Below, piece by piece: positions 1 to 7,285 of a stretch of DNA of 11,195 nucleotides (positions are counted from its first letter, which is position 1; the number at the start of each line of letters is the position of its first letter). A model generated the notes under the pieces. The model searched no databases and was not told the origin of the DNA. It saw nothing but the letters and a program-made list of their open reading frames with translations. Origin of the DNA: an uncultured Planctomycetaceae bacterium (GTDB lineage: Bacteria; Planctomycetota; Planctomycetia; Pirellulales; Thermoguttaceae); assembly GCA_947307005.1 (NCBI GenBank), contig CAMZHY010000073.1, positions 1 to 11,195 on the forward strand, read 5' to 3'. The position numbers and the translations under genes were made by a program.

Positions 1-24
1 GATTTGACTTTACTTTGATATATG

Positions 25-55
25 AAGCCGCAGACGAAAGTTTGCGGCTTTTTTT
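25..55 (+). terminator. Rho-independent terminator of a gene left of the window
   Basis: An 11-bp stem (25-35 with 40-50, one G-T wobble) is closed by a GAAA tetraloop and followed directly by an uninterrupted T run ending at 55. This is a textbook intrinsic terminator reading on the + strand. No gene for it lies in the window, so it must end a transcript that enters from the left. The complementary strand has only the A-run, so it is unlikely to serve the minus-strand PHP-like gene. Confidence 0.85.
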
Positions 56-80
56 GTTGCTTGAGTAAATCGCCCCAGAC

Positions 81-179
81 GTCGCCGCCAACGAGCGGCG
101 ACCTAGAGTTTCGCGCCGTGTTCGCCATGCTTAAGAAAACGAGATGAAGGCGCGTACCCTCGGCGGCGAGGTCGCCGCT
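81..179. repeat. GC-rich inverted repeats downstream of the PHP-like gene
   Basis: An 8-bp perfect hairpin is formed by gtcgccgc (81-88) and gcggcgac (95-102) with a 6-nt loop. The right arm, extended to the 11 bases at 94-104, is also perfectly complementary to 169-179, which overlaps the stop codon of the minus-strand PHP-like gene. The same arm can therefore pair locally or across about 65 nt. No T-run follows on the minus strand, so it is not a standard intrinsic terminator. It may be a 3'-end stabilising structure or chance in a sequence rich in gcg/gac words. Confidence 0.4.
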
Positions 180-1149
180 AGAGGATTCCTTTTTCGCGCA
201 ATTTTTTGACGGTTGCGGCGTAATCGATTTCGCGTTTTTCGGCGGGCTTAACGCGTTTCGGCGCGGTTCCGTCATACTGATAATCGCGCCAGAGTTGGTC
301 TTTTGTGAAGTGGAACCGTTCGAAGTTGCGTTTCCACGAATCGGTATTCTTGAGTTTCGGATCGAAATTATTGGAGCCGAAGGAGAACTTCGCGCCCATT
401 TCGAGCGCAAGTTCGACGAATTGCGGCTTAGGGAAGTTCGATTCCGCTTGAATTTCGAGCGCGACGCCGCCGTCAATCGCCGCTTGGATCAGAACCGCCA
501 TTCGTTCGCGGGTCCAGAGTTCGTCGTAACGATCGGCGATGAAGTCGGGCAGCCAGGTGATGTTCGCGAGAATATCGATCGGTTCCGAGACGACGGTCAG
601 ACAATGCCGGTAGTAGCGTTCAAACCAAGCGTCCTGATCGACGTCGTAATCTTTCGGGAGCAGCCAAAGACGTTGATCGGAGCCGTCTTCGCGTTTTCCC
701 ATAATCATCGTATCGCCGAGCACGTAGTCGAGCCGCGCGTAAACGGCGGGGTCAATGACCTTATACCAATCTCGATCGTTGACCTGCACGCCGATTTTTA
801 ACCGTTCGTCTTCAGGAAGCGTCGCGTTATACTCCTCGACGCCGGCAATGAAGCGGTCGAGCTGTTCGTTCGTATGGATCGGCCATTCGCGACCGTTATT
901 CTCAAGAACGCCCGACTTCACGCCGGTAATTTTCGCTCTTTCACGAGCCATTTGGGCGGTCATACCGCCGCGAAGGTGAATATGATAATCGCGAAGATCG
1001 AGGGCCGGATCAATCTTCGGCGCGTAGTCGGCAAACGCCTGAGCGTTCCCCTGCGGATCCGTTAGACTAGCGTCTTGACAGTAACAAACGCCAAGACGAA
1101 CGCACAGCGTCGCCGCGACGACAAACGCGACAATTCCCAAACTTCGCAT
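178..1149 (-). CDS. Secreted PHP-superfamily-like protein with degenerate metal motifs
   Basis: A 323-residue protein. The start at 1149 was chosen because AAGGAG lies 7 nt upstream and the resulting N-terminus is a signal peptide (hydrophobic residues about 5-22, likely cleaved near residue 25). A longer reading from 1200 would add 17 residues with no ribosome-binding site and would bury the signal. After the signal, a D-Y-H-I-H motif (residues 54-58) resembles motif I of PHP metal-dependent phosphoesterases. The fold order then matches PHP by eye: VQV near 121, DILAN at 192-196, LEIQ at 231-234 and FGSNNF at 257-262. At several of these places active PHP enzymes carry Glu, His and Asp-x-His ligands, while here Gln, Asn and Asn-x-Phe are seen. 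It probably acts in the periplasm; the substrate is unknown. It lies 60 bp after recJ on the same strand and is probably cotranscribed. A general amidohydrolase-like TIM barrel is the alternative reading. Confidence 0.65.
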   Translation of the reverse strand: MRSLGIVAFVVAATLCVRLGVCYCQDASLTDPQGNAQAFADYAPKIDPALDLRDYHIHLRGGMTAQMARERAKITGVKSGVLENNGREWPIHTNEQLDRFIAGVEEYNATLPEDERLKIGVQVNDRDWYKVIDPAVYARLDYVLGDTMIMGKREDGSDQRLWLLPKDYDVDQDAWFERYYRHCLTVVSEPIDILANITWLPDFIADRYDELWTRERMAVLIQAAIDGGVALEIQAESNFPKPQFVELALEMGAKFSFGSNNFDPKLKNTDSWKRNFERFHFTKDQLWRDYQYDGTAPKRVKPAEKREIDYAATVKKLREKGIL

Positions 1150-1209
1150 GAAAACGCTCCTTAAAAACAAGTCGTCCCGCCCTCTGAGTTCGCGAACCAC
1201 GCGCGCGAA

Positions 1210-3114
1210 CTACGGCGACGGGCGCCAATCCAAAATTCTCATTTCAACCTGCTGAATAAAGGTGTTGTACGCGAGCGAAAAGGCGACGTCGAATTTTGCG
1301 AGCGCGTTCTCGGCATGAAGTCGTTCCATTTCTTGAATCCAATCGACGCGATTAAAGCAAACGGCGCGACGGCTCGTCTGACGCTGTCGAAATTTCGCCT
1401 GCAACACGTTGCCGTTGACCCCGGCGGCGCGAATGGAATCGAGCGTCAGCCCGTAGGAGGCAAAGACAGGATGCGGATTGTCCGCGCCAAAGGGCGCGAG
1501 TTTCTCGATATCTTGGCAGACTTGAAACGTGAGCGCGGACAGGGGCAGTTCGCAGTCGATATAGAGTCGCGGAACGTAGTCGGACTCCGCGAAATGATTC
1601 GCGACGTAGTCGCAGAACGCCTCGCGAAACGCGTCGACGTTCGACGATTTCACGCCAAGTCCCGCCGCCCCGGCGTGACCGCCAAAGCGCGTCAGATACT
1701 GCGAGCACGAGTCGAGCGCGTCGTACATGTTAAACGAGCTGTCTGGAACGCCGCGCGCGGATCCGGAGTTCGAGTCGGGGTCGCGCAGCGCGATCATAAC
1801 GGTCGGACGCGAGAAACGTTCCGAAAGTCTTCCCGCGACGATTCCGATAACGCCGGGGTGCCAGTCGGGACTTGCGAGGACAAACGCGGGCGCGTCGGCG
1901 TATTTCTCGTCGATCATTTTAAGCGCGTCCGCCATAATGCGGCGTTCCAATTTCTGGCGCGTCTGATTGAGTTCGTTGACGTAGGGGGCGAGCTCTCTCG
2001 CGCGATCGGGCTGGTCGGTAATGAGGAGTTCGACGCCGAGCCGCGCCAATCCCATCTGCCCCGCCGCGGCAAGAGGATGCGGATGTTCGAGGAGCGCCTT
2101 TCCGCGGAGCCAATTCGCTTCGTCCTCGGCGTCTTTCGGCGATTTTTCATTGAGAACTTCGCGACCGGCGGCGTTGAGTCGCGGCGCGATTGTGAAACTA
2201 ACGTCGTCGCTTGTAAGTTTTCGCGACTTAACGGCGGCGGCTTCCATGAGGAATTTCACGCCGAGAGGCATATGCTGAACGAGCGAATTATCCAGCGCGT
2301 ACCGCGTGAGCGTTCGATTCTCGTCTTGCAGCGGCATCACGTCGGCGATCGTGCCGAGCGCCGCAAATCCCAGCGCTTTGAGAAGAAACTCGCGCATTTC
2401 GGGCGACGTCTTAACGCCGTCGGGTCCGAGTTCGACGCCGATCTGCCAAGCGAGCTTAAACGCGACGAAAGCGCCGCATATCTCCGGGAAAGGATACGGC
2501 GGAACCCCTTCGATTTCAAGCTTCGGATGAACAATAGCCGCGGCTTCGGGGAGAATCTGACGATTTGTTTTTTCGTCGACAATCGGCGTATGGTGATCCG
2601 TGATGACCATCTGCAATCCGAGCGATTTGGCGTATTCCGCCTCTTTAACGCTCGTTATGCCGCAATCGACGGTCACGACGACGTCGGCGTTCTCGTCTTC
2701 CTTGAAGAGGCGCAGCGCGTCGCAATTCAGTCCGTACCCCTCCTCGAGCCGATTCGGCACGTAGAAGATACAGTCGCCGCCGCAAACGCGAATTCCCTGC
2801 AACAGAGTCGCCGTCGCCGTCATTCCGTCGACGTCGTAATCGCCATAGACGACGATCTTCTTTTTAGCGCGGATCGCGTCCGCAAGAAACGACGCGGCTT
2901 CGCGGCATCCGGGGAGTTTCGCGGGATTATGCAAACCTCGCGCAAGGCTCGGCGGCGCGAGAAAAGAAACAAGTTTATCGGGTTCGTTCACGCCGCGCCC
3001 GGAGAGAATCTGCGCGAGAATCAGCGGAACTTTCGTCTGCCGAGACAGTCGTTCGACAAAGACCGGATCCTGCGGTCTTGCAACCCAAACCTTTGATTTT
3101 TTATCCTGATCCAT
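1210..3114 (-). CDS. recJ: Single-stranded-DNA-specific exonuclease RecJ
   Basis: RecJ degrades single-stranded DNA 5' to 3' in the cytoplasm during RecF-pathway recombination, mismatch repair and base-excision repair. The 634-residue product has the full DHH order: GDYDVDG (91-97), V-D-C-G (149-152), TDHH (172-175), G-T-I-A-D-V-M-P-L (254-262), PRLNAAGR (311-318), then the DHHA1 part with WHPGVIGIVAGRL (418-430) and FGGHAGAAG (477-485). A C-terminal OB-fold segment includes LAPFGADNPHPVF (539-551) and ends with the usual L-D-W-R-P near 628-632. The Asp and His metal ligands of these motifs are present and the length is slightly above typical bacterial RecJ (about 560-580). There is no clear Shine-Dalgarno before the ATG at 3114, but the next in-frame Met comes only inside motif I. 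A good promoter lies about 60 bp upstream. The PHP-like gene follows 60 bp downstream. Confidence 0.96.
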   Translation of the reverse strand: MDQDKKSKVWVARPQDPVFVERLSRQTKVPLILAQILSGRGVNEPDKLVSFLAPPSLARGLHNPAKLPGCREAASFLADAIRAKKKIVVYGDYDVDGMTATATLLQGIRVCGGDCIFYVPNRLEEGYGLNCDALRLFKEDENADVVVTVDCGITSVKEAEYAKSLGLQMVITDHHTPIVDEKTNRQILPEAAAIVHPKLEIEGVPPYPFPEICGAFVAFKLAWQIGVELGPDGVKTSPEMREFLLKALGFAALGTIADVMPLQDENRTLTRYALDNSLVQHMPLGVKFLMEAAAVKSRKLTSDDVSFTIAPRLNAAGREVLNEKSPKDAEDEANWLRGKALLEHPHPLAAAGQMGLARLGVELLITDQPDRARELAPYVNELNQTRQKLERRIMADALKMIDEKYADAPAFVLASPDWHPGVIGIVAGRLSERFSRPTVMIALRDPDSNSGSARGVPDSSFNMYDALDSCSQYLTRFGGHAGAAGLGVKSSNVDAFREAFCDYVANHFAESDYVPRLYIDCELPLSALTFQVCQDIEKLAPFGADNPHPVFASYGLTLDSIRAAGVNGNVLQAKFRQRQTSRRAVCFNRVDWIQEMERLHAENALAKFDVAFSLAYNTFIQQVEMRILDWRPSP

Positions 3115-3174
3115 ATTATTCGCGTTTTATCTTCGAGTCTTCCCATTGATCTTTTAAGTCGGCTCAACTCTGGC

Positions 3175-3204
3175 ATTCTAACTGTCAGGAGCGAGGTTCG
3201 TCAA
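3175..3204 (-). promoter_or_regulatory. Sigma70-type promoter for recJ
   Basis: On the minus strand TTGACG (complement of 3199-3204, five of six consensus) is followed by an 18-bp spacer and TAGAAT (complement of 3175-3180, five of six consensus). Transcription would start near 3168, giving an untranslated leader of about 54 nt before the recJ ATG. Position, orientation and both hexamers fit. The next candidate, TATAAT at 3232-3237, lacks a matching -35. Confidence 0.55.
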
Positions 3205-3476
3205 TAGGACCCCCGACGTTTTAACAATAATATTATACGATTCGCGCCGCAGCGTAAAAAGGGAGGCGAACAACGGCAAACGCCGCGTATTTTTTGGGAG
3301 AAAACACCGTCAAAGCCTCCGTCAAGGCTCGCTTTTCTCTTTTCAAAATATTTTTTTTGAGTATGCTTAAAGGAGCGTTCTTGTTTATCCGCGCGGCGCG
3401 ACGCCTTAACGAGTCTCTCGGCTCTTGAAAAGCGTAACCGCGCGTCGCCGTACGAGGTTTAAGGACGGACGATAAA

Positions 3477-3482
3477 GGGAGG
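3477..3482 (+). promoter_or_regulatory. Ribosome-binding site that fixes the glgA start
   Basis: GGGAGG lies 5 nt before the ATG at 3488. The second in-frame ATG (3509, residue 8) has no such site, so the first ATG is preferred. Confidence 0.8.
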
Positions 3483-3487
3483 AATCC

Positions 3488-5098
3488 ATGAGCGATCGCA
3501 ATAACGCCATGAGCGTCCTCTTCGCGTCAAGCGAAGTCGCGCCTTGGTCAAAGACGGGCGGTCTAGCCGACGTGTGCGCCGCCCTTCCTAAAGCTCTTGA
3601 CAGACAAGGGCTGCGCGTCTCTATTGTCACTCCGTATTACCGCTGCGTTCGTCAGTGGTTCGTCAATCATGAAGGCAAGGAGCCGCCTGCGATTTACGGA
3701 CTAACGCTTCACGCGCCAATCGCGCACGAACGCCGCGTCGCGGGAGTTCGCAGGACGACGATTCCCGGAACAAACGTCGTCGTTTATTTCATTGAGCACA
3801 ACGATTATTACGACCGCGACGGAATTTACAACAGCCAAGGGGTTGATTATCAGGACAACTGCGATCGTTACGCGTTCTTCTGCCGCTGCGTTTTAGAACT
3901 TGTCAAAAACTATCGCGACTTCAACGGTCGTCCGTTCCTCGACGTCGACGTTATTCACGTCAACGACTGGCAGACGGCGCTCGTTCCCGTATATCTTGAC
4001 GCCATATACCGCGGTTCCTCGCGCCTCGACGGCGATTCAGTTTTCGCGACGGCGCGACCTCGGCTGACGTCGCCCGAATCGCAAGGTTCCGACGACGTCT
4101 TCGCCAAAGTCAAGACGACGCTTACGATTCACAATCTGCGGCACCAAGGGCGATTCTTCCGCGGCGCCATGGATCGCATCGGACTCGACTGGAGTCTCTT
4201 TACGTTCGACAAGATGGAGTTTTACGGGCAGCTGAACCTTCTCAAGTCGGGGATCGTCTTCTCCGACCTCATCACGACGGTCAGCCCCCGTTACGCGGAA
4301 GAGATTCGAACCGAGCAATTCGGCGAGAAGCTCCAGGGCGTCATCGCCGGACGCGCCGACGACCTTTACGGCGTCCTCAACGGGATCGATCAGGAAGAAT
4401 GGAATCCGAAAACGGACCGATTTCTTCCGCAGACGTATGATCAAGACACGTTCCAAGAAGGAAAACGCGTTTGCAAAGCGGCGCTGCAGCAGGAAGTCGG
4501 GCTTCCTCAAAATCCCGACGTTCCGCTCTTTGGAGTCGTCAGTCGTCTCGATTCGCAGAAAGGTTTGGATTTTATCGCGGACAACGTTCCTTATATTGTT
4601 GGACGTTACGGCGCGCAGCTTGTTTTGCTCGGCTCGGGCGATCAGTCGCTCGCCGACCGATTCCAACGTCTCGCATGGAGTTATCCTCAGAACGTCGCGG
4701 TTCGCAACGCGTTTTCAGTCGAGCTTTCGCACCGAATCGAAGCGGGCTCCGACGTTTTCCTGATGCCGAGCCGTTACGAACCGTGCGGACTCAATCAGAT
4801 GTACAGTCTGCTTTACGGAACCCCGCCCCTGGTGCACGACGTCGGCGGTCTGCACGACACGGTCGTCAACGCGTCGAACGAGAACATCGCCAACGGGACG
4901 GCGAACGGCTTCGTCTTCTACTGGCCAAACGCGGAAGACATGCGCAAAGCGCTCGACTGGGCGACGGACTGCTTCTACAACCGAAAAGACGACTGGAATA
5001 AGATCGTTCGCAACGCGATGCGGCGCGACCACTCGTGGGACGCGAGCGCCAGGGAATACGTCGCCCTGTATCAAAAACTTACGGGACGACCTCAATAA
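3488..5098 (+). CDS. glgA: Glycogen synthase GlgA (GT5 family)
   Basis: GlgA transfers glucose from ADP-glucose to the growing end of an alpha-1,4-glucan in the cytoplasm. The 536-residue product has the GT5 landmarks: KTGGLADV (22-29, ADP-glucose binding), HVNDWQTAL (157-165), TIHNLRHQG (213-221), T-V-S-P-R-Y-A-E-E-I (264-273), GVLNGID (295-301), SRLDSQKGLD (352-361, with the conserved Arg353 and Lys358) and PSRYEPCGLNQMY (427-439) followed by GGLHDTV (453-459). Compared with the usual 470-490 residues it is long. Much of the excess is a polar segment at about 175-207 between the HVNDW helix and the T-I-H-N strand. No glgB, glgC or glgP is next to it, so it is outside a classical glycogen operon. 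The GspF/PilC gene begins 15 bp after its stop and is probably on the same transcript. Confidence 0.95.
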   Translation: MSDRNNAMSVLFASSEVAPWSKTGGLADVCAALPKALDRQGLRVSIVTPYYRCVRQWFVNHEGKEPPAIYGLTLHAPIAHERRVAGVRRTTIPGTNVVVYFIEHNDYYDRDGIYNSQGVDYQDNCDRYAFFCRCVLELVKNYRDFNGRPFLDVDVIHVNDWQTALVPVYLDAIYRGSSRLDGDSVFATARPRLTSPESQGSDDVFAKVKTTLTIHNLRHQGRFFRGAMDRIGLDWSLFTFDKMEFYGQLNLLKSGIVFSDLITTVSPRYAEEIRTEQFGEKLQGVIAGRADDLYGVLNGIDQEEWNPKTDRFLPQTYDQDTFQEGKRVCKAALQQEVGLPQNPDVPLFGVVSRLDSQKGLDFIADNVPYIVGRYGAQLVLLGSGDQSLADRFQRLAWSYPQNVAVRNAFSVELSHRIEAGSDVFLMPSRYEPCGLNQMYSLLYGTPPLVHDVGGLHDTVVNASNENIANGTANGFVFYWPNAEDMRKALDWATDCFYNRKDDWNKIVRNAMRRDHSWDASAREYVALYQKLTGRPQ

Positions 5099-5113
5099 GG
5101 CGCGGACTGTTCC

Positions 5114-6328
5114 ATGCCAGATTTTAAATATAAAGCGAAGAATCGCGCGGGCAAAGACGTCGTGGGAACGATGACGGCAAACACGCGGAAAGAAGTTCTT
5201 GAACGTCTTTCCGCGCAGCGTCTTTTTCCCATCTCCGTCGAGGACGCGCACAAGAACGACGTCAACGTCGGCAAGTGGTTTAAGAAACGCCCCCCCGTGA
5301 CGGCGGTCGCCGACTTCCTGACGCAGCTCGGAGAACTTCTGGAAAACGGCGTGCCGGTTCTCACCGCGTTTCAAGCGCTCGGCAAACAGACGCCTAACCC
5401 CGCGCTTCGCGAAGTCGTCGCCGATATTGGCGATCAGGTCGCGGACGGGCAGAGCGTCGACGCGGCGTTTGCGGCGCACGGTCGCGTTTTCGACGATCTC
5501 ACGCTGAGCGTGATTCGCGCGGGAAGCGAAGGCGCGTTTCTTGAGGCGGCGCTCAAAAGAACGTCGAAGTTTCTCGAGGATCAAGCGGAAATCAAATCGC
5601 GCGTTAAGAGCGCGATGATCTACCCGACCGTCCTCGCGACCGTTGGAGTTATCGTCGTCACGGTGCTTCTCGTCGCCTTTGTTCCGAAATTCGAACCGAT
5701 GTTCGAATCGGTCGTCGAAAGCGGCAAGAGTCTTCCGCTCGCGACGGTGTGGCTTCTCGCGTTTCGAGATTTCTGCGGCAAGTATGGACTTTACGTCGTC
5801 GGGGCGCTCTTCTCGCTCTTCGTTTGGGCGAAAATTCAAGCGCGAACAAAGGTCGGGCGGCGGTTTCTCGACAAGTGGAAGCTCAAACTGCCAATCTTCG
5901 GGCCGGTTGTTCAAGCGTCGGCTGTCTCTAAGCTATGCCGCGTTCTAGGAACGCTTTTGCAGAACGGTGTTCCGATTCTTCACGCGCTTGAAATCAGCTC
6001 GCGTTCGACGGGCAACGCGCTTCTCCAAGACGCGGTCGAAAAGGCGGTAGACGCTGTTTCTTCGGGCGAGCCGCTGTCAAAACCGCTTCAAGAGAGCAAG
6101 CTCATCCCGCCGCAGGCGATGACAATGATTTCCGTCGCCGAGGAATCGAATACGCTTGAAAAGGTTCTACTCAACCTTGCCGACTCGCTGGAACGCCAAC
6201 TCTCTAAGAGAATCGACGTGATGGTGCGTCTCTTGGAGCCGATGATGCTGCTCCTGCTTGCGGGCGCGGTCTTTTATATCATTCTCGCGCTCCTCATGCC
6301 CGTCTTCCAAATGACGGACTCCGTCTGA
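5114..6328 (+). CDS. Type II secretion / type IV pilus inner-membrane platform protein (GspF/PilC family)
   Basis: This family forms the inner-membrane platform that couples the assembly ATPase to pseudopilin or pilin polymerisation. The 404-residue length is normal. The N-terminal cap (FKYKAKNRAGKDVVGTM, 4-20, and a following helix to about 42) is typical. Two T2SSF domains follow: the first around 65-190 (FLTQLGELLENGVPVLTAF at 68-86, A-G-S-E-G at 136-140), the second around 270-395 (CRVLGTLLQNGVPILHALE, 275-293, and V-A-E-E-S-N near 341-346). Three hydrophobic membrane segments are seen at about 172-191, 222-240 and 376-398, as expected. The start lacks a strong ribosome-binding site. Translation may be coupled to glgA, whose stop is 15 bp upstream. 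No ATPase (GspE/PilB), GspG pilin or secretin is in the window, so whether it serves secretion or a pilus cannot be decided. Confidence 0.92.
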   Translation: MPDFKYKAKNRAGKDVVGTMTANTRKEVLERLSAQRLFPISVEDAHKNDVNVGKWFKKRPPVTAVADFLTQLGELLENGVPVLTAFQALGKQTPNPALREVVADIGDQVADGQSVDAAFAAHGRVFDDLTLSVIRAGSEGAFLEAALKRTSKFLEDQAEIKSRVKSAMIYPTVLATVGVIVVTVLLVAFVPKFEPMFESVVESGKSLPLATVWLLAFRDFCGKYGLYVVGALFSLFVWAKIQARTKVGRRFLDKWKLKLPIFGPVVQASAVSKLCRVLGTLLQNGVPILHALEISSRSTGNALLQDAVEKAVDAVSSGEPLSKPLQESKLIPPQAMTMISVAEESNTLEKVLLNLADSLERQLSKRIDVMVRLLEPMMLLLLAGAVFYIILALLMPVFQMTDSV

Positions 6329-6371
6329 CGCAATCGTCGACGGCGCGCTCTTTTCCAACGGGCTAACGACC

Positions 6372-7268
6372 ATGCGCAACAGCGAAGAATACCTGAATCC
6401 GAGCGTCGTTCAATCGATTAAGAGATTGGATCTCAAGGCGCAGTTCATCGTCAAGGGCTTTATGCACGGGCTCCATTCCAGCCCTTTGCAGGGTTTTTCC
6501 GTCGAGTTCAGCGAGCATCGAAAGTACGAGCATGGAGACGACCCGAAAGATATCGACTGGCGTCTCTACGCGCGAACAGACAAGTATTACGTCCGCAAGT
6601 ACGAAGCGGAAACGAACATGACGGGCTGGCTTGTCGTCGACTCCAGCGCGTCGATGGGCTATTCGAACGGCGCGGGAGTTACGAAATTCGACTACGCGAT
6701 TTCACTCGCCGCCGCGCTAAGCTATCTCATGATTCACCGACAAGATCCGGTCGGGCTTGCGACGTTTGGAGAAAAACTTGGTCGATCGTTGCCGCCGCGC
6801 TCGAAACGCTCTCAGTTCGGCTCGATCCTTTCGACGCTCTCGCAGCTCCGACCGACCGGCGAAACGAACGTCGCGGCGTCGCTCGCGCAGCTTGCGGGCA
6901 TGATCAAGCGCGCGTCGCTCGTCATGGTGTTTTCCGACCTGCTCGGCGACCCGGAAGAAACGCTGCGTTCCGTCTACCGACTACGTCACGCGGGTCACGA
7001 CGTCATTCTCTTTCATATTCTCGACGACGCGGAGGCGCGCTTTCCTTTTCGCGGGACGGTCGAGTTCGAGGATCCGGAAACGGGCGAAACGCTCGTCGTC
7101 GACGCGGATTCCGCTCGCGAGGACTATCTTCAAGCGTTAGAAGAATTTCGGGCGCGGTTCCGTCGCGAAGCGTCAAACGCGAAATTCGATTTCGTCGAAC
7201 TCGACGTTACGATCCCCTTTGACAAGGCGCTTCTTGAATATTTAACGGCGCGTTCTCAACGTCGTTAA
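6372..7268 (+). CDS. DUF58 / von Willebrand factor A-like domain protein
   Basis: A 298-residue protein of the DUF58 family, which usually works with MoxR AAA+ ATPases in folding, activation or metal insertion of partner complexes; its own role is unproven. The hallmark segment is clear: F-S-E-H-R-K-Y-E-H-G-D-D (46-57) and DIDWRLYART (60-69), just before the VWA fold. A MIDAS-like D-S-S-A-S (90-94) follows, with Thr165 in PTGETNV and Asp189 in VFSDLLGD as candidate further metal ligands. No signal peptide or membrane segment is seen, so this is a cytoplasmic, short-form DUF58. The start has no clear Shine-Dalgarno; it is 43 bp after the GspF/PilC stop and the three plus-strand genes may form one transcript. 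The usual adjacent moxR gene is absent. The end converges, with a 17-bp gap, on the PSP1 gene. Confidence 0.92.
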   Translation: MRNSEEYLNPSVVQSIKRLDLKAQFIVKGFMHGLHSSPLQGFSVEFSEHRKYEHGDDPKDIDWRLYARTDKYYVRKYEAETNMTGWLVVDSSASMGYSNGAGVTKFDYAISLAAALSYLMIHRQDPVGLATFGEKLGRSLPPRSKRSQFGSILSTLSQLRPTGETNVAASLAQLAGMIKRASLVMVFSDLLGDPEETLRSVYRLRHAGHDVILFHILDDAEARFPFRGTVEFEDPETGETLVVDADSAREDYLQALEEFRARFRREASNAKFDFVELDVTIPFDKALLEYLTARSQRR

Positions 7269-7285
7269 ACCGCGTTCACGCGAAT

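Larger units (their letters stand above)
3115..3487. other. Divergent intergenic region between recJ and glgA
   Basis: This 373-bp gap separates recJ (leftward) from glgA (rightward). It holds the recJ promoter described separately; an AT-rich island at 3221-3240 containing a perfect TATAAT on the minus strand (3232-3237) without a good -35; a near-direct repeat ccgtcaaagcct / ccgtcaaggctc (3308-3330) that can also form a 5-bp hairpin (3314-3318 with 3325-3329) followed by T-rich sequence; and an oligo-T stretch at 3350-3358. AAAGGAG at 3369-3375 precedes a TTG-started 15-codon frame (3381-3428). I see no convincing -35/-10 pair for glgA. Confidence 0.6.

Noticed and set aside
1150..1200. Longer start of the PHP-like gene at 1200
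   Set aside because: It would place 17 polar and charged residues before a clear signal peptide, and the AAGGAG site belongs to the ATG at 1149.
1315..3096. Very long open frame (593 codons) on the plus strand opposite recJ
   Set aside because: It is fully antisense to a clear recJ and its translation is Arg-rich with no recognisable domain. Such shadows arise from the codon bias (gcg, gac, cgc) of the real gene.
3232..3237. Perfect TATAAT on the minus strand as the main recJ promoter
   Set aside because: The hexamer 17 bp upstream is only TTTTTA. The TTGACG/TAGAAT pair nearer the gene is the better candidate.
4715..5914. Open frame of 399 codons on the minus strand across glgA and the GspF/PilC gene
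   Set aside because: It is antisense to two well-supported genes, crosses their boundary and has Arg/Val-rich translation without motifs.
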